Assembly: GCA_027335515.1 (NCBI GenBank)
Contig: DAHWHT010000119.1
Location: 1-13,548 of the forward strand
Reading direction: 5' to 3'
DNA length: 13,548 nucleotides
Source of the DNA: Clostridia bacterium
GTDB lineage: Bacteria > Bacillota_E > RBS10-35 > JAJYVN01
Within the stretch, counting starts at the first letter, position 1. Each line of letters starts with the position of its first letter. Shown in pieces: positions 6,675 through 12,115 of this stretch. Below the pieces are notes generated by a model that was not told where the DNA came from, made no database searches, and was given only the letters and a program-made list of their open reading frames with translations. Position numbers and translations under genes: made by a program.

Positions 6675-6750
6675 CGGACCTCTGTGGGCCACAATCAGCC
6701 AGGATCCCTTGCCGCAGTGCTGTGCGAGACGGCTCCATTCGGTGCCTGGC
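6668..6750 (-). promoter_or_regulatory. Structured leader element, copy 2, upstream of the solute-binding gene
   Basis: Homologous to 72-156. P1 pairs GCCAGG (6750-6745) with CCTGGC (6703-6698). Relative to copy 1 one pair changes from T-A to C-G on both sides, a covariation. P2 pairs CCGT with GCGG, where C-G in copy 1 becomes a U-G wobble. P3 pairs GGCCCA (6690-6685) with TGGGCC (6673-6668), with AGAGGT in its loop. AGGCACC (6747-6741) is also perfectly complementary to GGTGCCT (6659-6653), which contains the end of the solute-binding gene's Shine-Dalgarno sequence. It shares AGG with P1, so the two pairings exclude each other. A translational switch is inferred. Confidence 0.5.
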
Positions 6751-6892
6751 TTCACCAGACATCTCCCCAGGCGGTTGAAGACCGCTCCTTTCTCCAGATG
6801 ACGCAACGGTAGCCCTGCACTCCCGTTCGCTTTGTCACACCGTTGGCCCTGCGCCCCGGCGTTGCTTGGCGCCTCCCGGCCGAAGGGGATGA

Positions 6893-7125
6893 CCGGCCCG
6901 CATTGCCGACCTGTGGCGCCAACGGTTCAGCGTCGACCGCATCTTCGTCGAGTTCGTCGGCGTCGGTCGCCGCCGCCGCCCACTGGCTGGCAACCGACCG
7001 CTCCAAGGCCGCCGCCTGCGACCTCGCACGTCGGGTCGATCCACACCCGCATCCACCGGATCAGCGGCATCGCCTGCGGCTTCTGCCCGGCAGAGGCCTT
7101 GGTCGCCATGGCCCTGTTGTCTCAC
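6893..7125 (+). mobile_element. Decayed transposase-like remnant
   Basis: The plus strand first reads ARIADLWRQRFSVDRIFVEF from 6899, resembling the WR-x-R-x-VER-F motif near the C-terminus of DDE transposases. After a frame change it reads HRISGIACGFCPAEALVAM up to about 7110. No single frame covers both parts and there is no start codon. 7075-7121 matches the fragment at 71-25, and 6909-6939 matches 5015-5045. The element family is not determined. Confidence 0.3.
6909..6926. promoter_or_regulatory. Operator-like dyad ACC-N2-TGGCGCCA-N2-GGT, site 2
   Basis: Same dyad as at 5015-5032, here about 260 nt upstream of the ATG at 6645 and inside the transposase-like remnant. That location makes shared ancestry of the sequence an alternative to regulator binding. 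Confidence 0.3.
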
Positions 7126-7144
7126 GCATCCGCACCACCCCGCC

Positions 7145-7723
7145 CTAACCCGACGCCGAGACGCGGATGGTCACACGGAACAGCCGATCCGCAGTCAGGC
7201 AGGCGGGATGCGCGGACTCGCAGGCGTAATGGCTCACCGCACTCAGCACGGCGGAACCCGCCTGCCGCGCCTGATAGATCCCCTGGGCCCCGCGCACCAC
7301 CATCACATTGGGCACGCGCTGCAGCACCGCGGTGTCCGACACCGTCACGCGCCAGTTCGGCGGAGGACCACCCAACACCAGGGCGAAACGCTGCCCTGGC
7401 CGCATGCGAAAGGTGCGGCCCGCGTCGGCGAGGGTCACCCGGGAGGGAACGGGAACCGCGCCCGTGTGCCCCCGCATCACCGGCGGCGCGGAAGCCGATC
7501 CGTGCGCTGCGGACACCGTGGAAGACGCCGGGAAAACGCGGACCGGGCGAGCAACTCCCGCGGGTTGACCGCCGTGTGACGCGGGCGCCGTGGAGGATGA
7601 TGCGGCAACCGCGCCACCAGGGTCTGACGCCACAGAACCGCCGCCCCCGGAAGACGACCCCGCACCGCAGCCCGTCAAGACCAACGCCGCCGCAAGCACC
7701 GACGTCGCCCAGACCCACCGCAT
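7145..7723 (-). CDS. Small secreted lipoprotein with a C-terminal beta-sandwich domain
   Basis: 192 residues from the ATG at 7723; a GTG three codons upstream (7732) is possible, and both have only weak G-rich ribosome binding sites. The signal peptide is short and ends in LTGC (Cys19). It is followed by a Gly/Ser/Ala-rich flexible linker to about residue 90. The C-terminal ~95 residues (VTLADAGRTFRMRPGQRFAL, WRVTVSDTAVLQ, GIYQARQAGSAVLSAVSHYA, FRVTIRV) follow a pattern common in secreted Ig-like or chagasin-like domains: a promoter-proximal 'dG' strand, a W-x-V-x-x-S-D-x-x-V-L step, an alanine-glycine turn and a final valine strand. Cys164 and Cys171, in YACESAHPAC, could form a disulfide. 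Likely a surface binding or inhibitor domain; ligand unknown. Confidence 0.65.
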   Translation of the reverse strand: MRWVWATSVLAAALVLTGCGAGSSSGGGGSVASDPGGAVAASSSTAPASHGGQPAGVARPVRVFPASSTVSAAHGSASAPPVMRGHTGAVPVPSRVTLADAGRTFRMRPGQRFALVLGGPPPNWRVTVSDTAVLQRVPNVMVVRGAQGIYQARQAGSAVLSAVSHYACESAHPACLTADRLFRVTIRVSASG

Positions 7724-8148
7724 CGGACTCACCCCCCGCCACCCGACTCCAGTTAAGACTCAGGACGCCCCTTGGCGGTCCCAGGTTCCCGGTCGGCCTA
7801 CCTGGCTCCGCCAAGGTGCGGCCGGCGCCGCTTTGGCGGTGGCCGCGGGCGCCACGGCACATCCCCCGCTCTGTGGCACGCGATCGAACCGCCGACACCC
7901 GAGGGGCGGCAAACCGACGGTGATCGGCCGCTGGGCGAGGCCGGCGCACCCCCGACGACGGCCGGGATCGCGCCCTGCTACGTCCGGGTGTCCCACGGGC
8001 CCCGGCCGTTCGGCTGCCGTCTGGGGGTCGAAGGACGGTCGCCCCGGGGCGGGTCGGGCGGCTACGGTGAGATGGTCGGACCCGCCCGCGGCTTTCCGGA
8101 CGCGCGCGGCAGGGCCTTAACGACGACGCGAGGGGAAGCTGTGGAGGC
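7724..8148. other. Divergent intergenic region, no gene seen
   Basis: 425 bp between the lipoprotein gene (minus) and the U32 gene (plus), so promoters for both should lie here, but no convincing -35/-10 pair was found. It holds the three-arm inverted repeat at 7770-7839, the palindrome GCCCCGGGGC at 8041-8050 and several weaker G/C stems. Long open frames here continue antisense or out of phase with real genes and were not accepted. Confidence 0.5.
7770..7839. promoter_or_regulatory. Three-arm inverted repeat with mutually exclusive hairpins
   Basis: Arm A CCTTGGCGG (7770-7778) is the exact complement of arm B CCGCCAAGG (7808-7816). An inner CCAGGT/ACCTGG stem extends this hairpin. Arm B also pairs with arm C TTGGCGG (7833-7839), with an inner GCGGC/GCCGC stem. 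A:B and B:C cannot form together. The lipoprotein ATG is 47 nt away on the minus strand. Possible attenuator, or three copies of a TTGGCGG regulator site. Confidence 0.45.
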
Positions 8149-9315
8149 ATGCGCCTGGTGGTCGCGACGAGTTGGGACGACGAACTGCTGCGGGGGCTCG
8201 CCGGGCTGCCGATCCATGTGATCTTCGGCAAACTCCAGGAGGACCTGGTCGGCGGTGGCCGTCCCTCCAGCATCCTGCCCCCCGTCTCCTGGGAGGACAT
8301 GGCGCGCCACATCGCCCTCGCGCACACGCAGGGGATGCGCTTCAACTACCTGTGGAACGCCACCAGCCTGGCGGACGCGGAGTATGAGCCGGCATACATC
8401 GCGCGGCTGCAAGAGCAGTTGCGCCGGCTCGTCGACATCGGCGTCGACGGACTGGTCGTGGGCCTGCCCTGGATGATCCCGTTGGTCAAAGGCATCGCAC
8501 CCGACCTCGAGGTGACCGTCTCCTCGCTGATCGACGTGGTCTCGCCACGCGAGGCCACGCAGTTCGAGGCCATGGGCGCCGATGCCATCGTCCTGCACCA
8601 CGCCGTCAACCGGGACTTCGCCGTGCTCGACGAGATCCGCGCCTCGGTGCGCTGTGACCTTGAACTGATCTGCAACAACAGTTGCGTCTACCAGTGCCCA
8701 TACAACAGCTGCCACCACGTCTCGCCGTCGTTCCATTCACGCGAAGGCAGCCGACCGGTACTGGAGTATGAGTTGTTTTGGTGCGCCGGCCGCCACGCCC
8801 AGGACCGGGCCGAGATCATCCGCTCGCGCTGGATCCGGCCCGAGGACCTGCAGGTGTATGAGCGCCACGGCTACGACCGCTTCAAGCTCGCCGGCCGCGG
8901 CAGGGACACCGCCTGGCTGCTGCGCTCCATCCGAGCGTACGCCCAGCGGGGCTATGCCGGGGACCTGACCGACATCATCAGCCTGTCGCAACACGCCCCC
9001 CTGGCGCTTTCCCGTCGGCGCGCCGGTGAGCAGGGGCCCCACCGCGCACAGTGGGCCGCCATCGCGCAGACCCTCGAGCCCGTGGGCGGCCTGAGCGTCG
9101 ACAACGCCGCCCTGCCGACGAACTTCCTGGAGTTCTTCGAACACCACGACTGCAACACGCTGTCCTGTCGCACCTGCGGCTACTGCGGCCAGGTGGCGCG
9201 CAGGGCCGTCGGCGGGGTGCAGGCGCAGGACACGGACGCACCCGCGCCCATGCCGTCGCCCGCGATGTTCTCCGATCTGATCCTCGACCGTCCCGGCCGC
9301 ACCGGTAGCGCCTGA
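8149..9315 (+). CDS. Peptidase U32 family-like Fe-S protein
   Basis: 388 residues with a TIM-barrel-like N-terminal part: an initial strand LVVATSWDDEL, repeated beta-alpha steps, GVDGLVVGLPWMI at about 98-110, and MGADAIVLHHAVN. The central motif ELICNNSCVYQCPYNSCHH (Cys175, 179, 183, 188) plus Cys212 matches the cysteine-rich region of U32-family proteins. There, four cysteines bind a 4Fe-4S cluster, and several members (UbiU/UbiV, RlhA, TrhP) act in hydroxylation rather than proteolysis. A second cluster, Cys335, 340, 343 and 346, sits in DCNTLSCRTCGYC near the C-terminus. The GGAGG just before the ATG leaves only one base of spacing, so the GTG at 8158 (10 nt away) is an alternative start. 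It is followed after 51 nt by the decarboxylase-superfamily gene, probably one operon. Substrate unknown. Confidence 0.65.
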   Translation: MRLVVATSWDDELLRGLAGLPIHVIFGKLQEDLVGGGRPSSILPPVSWEDMARHIALAHTQGMRFNYLWNATSLADAEYEPAYIARLQEQLRRLVDIGVDGLVVGLPWMIPLVKGIAPDLEVTVSSLIDVVSPREATQFEAMGADAIVLHHAVNRDFAVLDEIRASVRCDLELICNNSCVYQCPYNSCHHVSPSFHSREGSRPVLEYELFWCAGRHAQDRAEIIRSRWIRPEDLQVYERHGYDRFKLAGRGRDTAWLLRSIRAYAQRGYAGDLTDIISLSQHAPLALSRRRAGEQGPHRAQWAAIAQTLEPVGGLSVDNAALPTNFLEFFEHHDCNTLSCRTCGYCGQVARRAVGGVQAQDTDAPAPMPSPAMFSDLILDRPGRTGSA

Positions 9316-9366
9316 TCTCGACCTGGGCGCCGTCCGCCGGCCATCCTGCGGAAAGAGGAGAGACGC

Positions 9367-10314
9367 ATGGACACCAAGGCACACGAACGCGTATGGCAGA
9401 CCCTCGCCGACGAGACCACGGACCGACCGCCGCTCTGCCTTTGGCACCATTTCCGGCCCGAAGGTTCCCCGCAGACCCTCGCCGCCGCCACGGTGGACTT
9501 CTTCAGCGGGTTCGAGCTCGACATCCACAAGGTGATGCCGGACCTGCCCTACCCCGATCCGCCGCCCGCCGCCACCGGCCCGGCCCTCTGGGATGCGCTG
9601 CCCGTGCTCGGGGCCGGACCGGGTGAGCCGCTGCACCCCATGGCCGAGGCCGTCGCCGCCGTGCGCCGCGCCCGGCCCCAGGCGGTGGTGCTCGCCACCG
9701 TCTTCTCGCCGCTGGCGCTGGCCCTGCGCTTCGCCGGCGGCGGCGCGGGGTTCAGGCAGCACGCGCGCACCGACGCCGCCACCCTGCGGCGCGGCCTTGC
9801 AACCCTGACCGCCAACACCGCCGGTCTGTGCCGCGCCTGCCTGCGGGCCGGCGCCGACGGCATCTACTTCGCCACGGCCGGTCTCGGAGACGACTTGGTC
9901 GACGAAGCGGACTACCAAGCCTTCGGGGGGCCGACCGATCGGGAGGTCCTGGCCGCGGCCGCGGCCGGCCGCTGCACGGTCGTGCACCTGCACGCCGGCC
10001 GCAGCCTCAACTGGCGCTGGGCCATCGACTACCCGGCGGCGGTCTTTTCCTGGAGCGATCGCACGACCGGGATTCCCCTGCGCGAGGTGGCGGCGGCCCT
10101 GCCGGGACGCACCGTCATGGGAGGCATCGATGAGACCGGGACCGGCGCCATCGTACGCGGCGACCGACCGGCCCTGGAGGCGGAGATGCGCGACGCCGTG
10201 CGCCAGACCGGCGGCCGCCGTCTGATCCTCGCCGGCGGCTGTTCGCTCCCCGACGATGTGGCGCCGGAACACATCCGCCTGGCGCGCCAACTCGTCGACC
10301 GCATCGGGACCTGA
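9367..10314 (+). CDS. Uroporphyrinogen decarboxylase superfamily protein (not classical HemE)
   Basis: 315 residues with a clear ribosome binding site (GAGGAGA) before the ATG. Superfamily hallmarks include DRPPLCLWHHF near the N-terminus (about 19-29), AGADGIYFATAG (about 161-172), VVHLHAGRSLNW (about 205-216), SWSDRTTGIPL (about 228-238), GRTVMGGIDE (about 247-256) and LILAGGCSLPDDVAPEHIRL (about 286-305). The end matches the glycine/cysteine turn of methyltransferase-like members. Zinc-dependent members (MtaA/MtbA type) use an H-x-C motif plus a distal cysteine. Here the first motif is HLHAG without cysteine, while Cys292 remains. This, and the absence of haem genes, argues against haem synthesis. 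With the adjacent U32 gene it probably forms a two-gene functional unit of unknown substrate. Confidence 0.7.
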   Translation: MDTKAHERVWQTLADETTDRPPLCLWHHFRPEGSPQTLAAATVDFFSGFELDIHKVMPDLPYPDPPPAATGPALWDALPVLGAGPGEPLHPMAEAVAAVRRARPQAVVLATVFSPLALALRFAGGGAGFRQHARTDAATLRRGLATLTANTAGLCRACLRAGADGIYFATAGLGDDLVDEADYQAFGGPTDREVLAAAAAGRCTVVHLHAGRSLNWRWAIDYPAAVFSWSDRTTGIPLREVAAALPGRTVMGGIDETGTGAIVRGDRPALEAEMRDAVRQTGGRRLILAGGCSLPDDVAPEHIRLARQLVDRIGT

Positions 10315-10335
10315 CGCCGCAGCGACCGGCGTCAG
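10311..10335. terminator. Bidirectional hairpin containing both convergent stop codons
   Basis: CTGACGCCG (10311-10319) and CGGCGTCAG (10327-10335) form a perfect 9-bp stem with a 7-nt loop. The TGA of the plus-strand gene (10312-10314) and the TGA of the minus-strand gene (10334-10332) occupy equivalent stem positions. No T-run on either side, so termination is inferred from position and symmetry. Confidence 0.55.
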
Positions 10336-10847
10336 AGCAGGAAGGTCACGTTATACAGCGCCTGGTCGCGCGCGATCAGCAGCACCTGCTTTTCCACGAT
10401 GCCCAGGCCGCCGTCGGGACCGGCCCCGGCGCGCAGACGGTGCAGGCAGCGGGCGGCAAACGCCCGCGCCTGACCCAGCCGGGCCTCATGCACCACCAGG
10501 GCCGAGTGGGCCCGCCACATGGGCGCGTCCGCCGCCGCTCCGTTCGCGGCCTCCGCTTCGACCTCGACGTTGGTGACCACGTGCACCGTCCGCGATGGCG
10601 GTTGCTGGGCGTAGGAGACCGGACTGCGCAGCCGCCGCACGCGGTCCTCCAGCGCCGCGCGGTCGTCGTGCACGATGGCGGGGTCACGCTCCGGGTCCGC
10701 CCCGGCGCGCAGCGGCACGCGGTAGCGGGCGTCGGGGGCGAACAGCGCCAGCCACTCCTCCAGGCGATCCTCGTCGAGCAACCGCGCCTCCCGATACAGC
10801 ACGGCCGCCACCGCGGCGGCATCCTTCGCCTGGTCCTCGGACTTCAT
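10332..10847 (-). CDS. Aromatic ring-hydroxylating dioxygenase, small (beta) subunit
   Basis: 171 residues. The ATG at 10847 is chosen because it overlaps the large-subunit stop as ATGA and follows a G-rich ribosome binding site; an upstream in-frame start lies inside the large-subunit gene. The sequence has the SnoaL/NTF2-like fold signature of these subunits: an N-terminal helix with REARLLDEDRLEEWLALFAP, then DARYRVPLRA, a central RTVHVVTNVEVE strand and a C-terminal LLIARDQALYNVTFLL. Length is within the usual 160-190 residues. The small subunit has a structural role in the alpha3-beta3 oxygenase. Confidence 0.88.
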   Translation of the reverse strand: MKSEDQAKDAAAVAAVLYREARLLDEDRLEEWLALFAPDARYRVPLRAGADPERDPAIVHDDRAALEDRVRRLRSPVSYAQQPPSRTVHVVTNVEVEAEAANGAAADAPMWRAHSALVVHEARLGQARAFAARCLHRLRAGAGPDGGLGIVEKQVLLIARDQALYNVTFLL

Positions 10848-12115
10848 GGCCGCTCCCCCGCTTCCGCCGCCGCAGCCATGCGACGGCTCCATTCCCGGTA
10901 GATGCCGCGTTGGGGCACCTCGTCGGTCACGTCGCCGATCACCTCGCCGCCCGGACCGGGCCGCTCACGGTCCAACCCGCGCGAAAACAGCACCCAGGGC
11001 GCCGCCGCCACTGCGAGCCCCTCCTGACAGCGCGCAAACGCCTCCAGGTCGTCGGGCTGGCCGAAGGCCGCGGCAGAGGCCCACCAGCCCAGGTCGCGCG
11101 CGTGTCGGGCGTTGACCGCGTCCGGCGCACCGTCCAGCGCGTAGGGGTAGGCGCGGACCTCGGTCTGGTCGACCGCCAGCGGCTGCACCACGCGGTAGTG
11201 CTGGCGCGCGTTCTGGAAAAAGAGGTTGGGAAAGATGAACAACTGCAGGTCGGCGCCGAGCACGGCCGCGGCGCGCGCCACACCCAGCCGCTCCTCCAAA
11301 CGGGCACGGTAGGCGGCGACGGAGGCATCGTCGGCCCGGTAGCCGCGGTTGACGCCGCTGTATTCCAGCAGCCCGTGGCCATGGCCCAGGGCCCGCGCCG
11401 TCGCTCCGGAGTCCTCGCGGTTGGCCTTGCGGCCGCTGGCGCCGCGGCGGTCCTCCGCGATGTCAAAGGCGATCTGGTGCGTGAAGTTCGGATGGTAGCC
11501 GTCCAGCAGGTTCTCGATCTGGAGCTTCCAGTTTCCGGGGTAGGCATACCGCTCGCAGTCGGGGTGGACGGTGATCCGATCCCCCGGCGCGGCATCCAGG
11601 ATCAGGTCCAGGTAGTATCGGGCGCGACCCAGATGGGACTCCAGGTCTTCGCCCTGCGCCGCCAGGCTTGCGAAGATGAAGCCCCGGTAGACCCCGACGC
11701 GCGGCGCCGGGATCAACCCGAGCGCCCCCGGATCGAACCCGGCGCCGTAGCCACCGGGAAACGGCACCGACCGCAGGCTCCCGTCCGTACCGTACGTCCA
11801 CCCGTGGTACAGGCAGCGGAACGTCGCGGTCTTCCCCCGCTCTTCGCGGCAGACGAGGGCGCCGCGGTGCATGCAGCGGTTCATCAGCACCCGGACCTGG
11901 CCGTCGGCATGGCGGCAGACGATCACCGGTTGGCGCCCGAGGCGGGTGGTGCGAAAGGAACCCTCCTGCGGCACTTCGCTCTCATGCGCCACAAACACCC
12001 AGCCGTCCTCAAAGACCCGCACAAGCTCGCGCGTGAACACCGCCGGATCCGTATACACCGTACGATGCACACGGTCCGCCCGCACCAGACAGCCGGCGTC
12101 CAGCCCGTCAGCCAT
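10844..12115 (-). CDS. Rieske aromatic ring-hydroxylating dioxygenase, large (alpha) subunit
   Basis: 423 residues. The N-terminal Rieske domain binds a 2Fe-2S cluster through Cys81-x-His83 (CMHRG) and Cys101-x2-His104 (CLYHGW). The catalytic domain carries the mononuclear iron motif ENLLDGYHPNFTH, with His208 and His213 as ligands and Asp205 as the electron-bridging residue. The third ligand is probably Asp355 or Asp356 in GQPDDLEAF. The N-terminal pattern (VYTDPAVFTRELVRVFEDGW, AHESEVP, LGRQPVIV) is closest to the benzoate/anthranilate dioxygenase group, which cis-dihydroxylates aromatic carboxylates using O2 and NADH. The true substrate is unknown. It overlaps the upstream ligase gene by 8 nt and the small subunit by 4 nt. 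No ferredoxin or reductase gene is in the window. Confidence 0.9.
   Translation of the reverse strand: MADGLDAGCLVRADRVHRTVYTDPAVFTRELVRVFEDGWVFVAHESEVPQEGSFRTTRLGRQPVIVCRHADGQVRVLMNRCMHRGALVCREERGKTATFRCLYHGWTYGTDGSLRSVPFPGGYGAGFDPGALGLIPAPRVGVYRGFIFASLAAQGEDLESHLGRARYYLDLILDAAPGDRITVHPDCERYAYPGNWKLQIENLLDGYHPNFTHQIAFDIAEDRRGASGRKANREDSGATARALGHGHGLLEYSGVNRGYRADDASVAAYRARLEERLGVARAAAVLGADLQLFIFPNLFFQNARQHYRVVQPLAVDQTEVRAYPYALDGAPDAVNARHARDLGWWASAAAFGQPDDLEAFARCQEGLAVAAAPWVLFSRGLDRERPGPGGEVIGDVTDEVPQRGIYREWSRRMAAAAEAGERP

Noticed and set aside
6646..6762. 39-residue N-terminal extension of the first solute-binding protein
   Set aside because: It would bury the Tat signal and run through the structured leader. 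A ribosome binding site supports the ATG at 6645.
8041..8050. Palindrome GCCCCGGGGC as an operator
   Set aside because: A ten-base all-G/C palindrome is expected by chance in such GC-rich DNA, and it has no second copy here.
7122..8345. 407-codon minus-strand open frame
   Set aside because: It overlaps the lipoprotein gene in another frame and runs antisense into the U32 gene. It has no signal or motif, while the smaller lipoprotein frame has both.
8737..10290. 517-codon minus-strand open frame antisense to the U32 and UROD genes
   Set aside because: It is rich in Gly, Arg, Ala and Gln without domains, lies opposite two genes with clear family motifs, and is explained by high GC suppressing stop codons.
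9367..10314. Annotation as haem biosynthesis HemE
   Set aside because: The superfamily motifs are of the methyltransferase-like or uncharacterised type, and no other haem genes are present.
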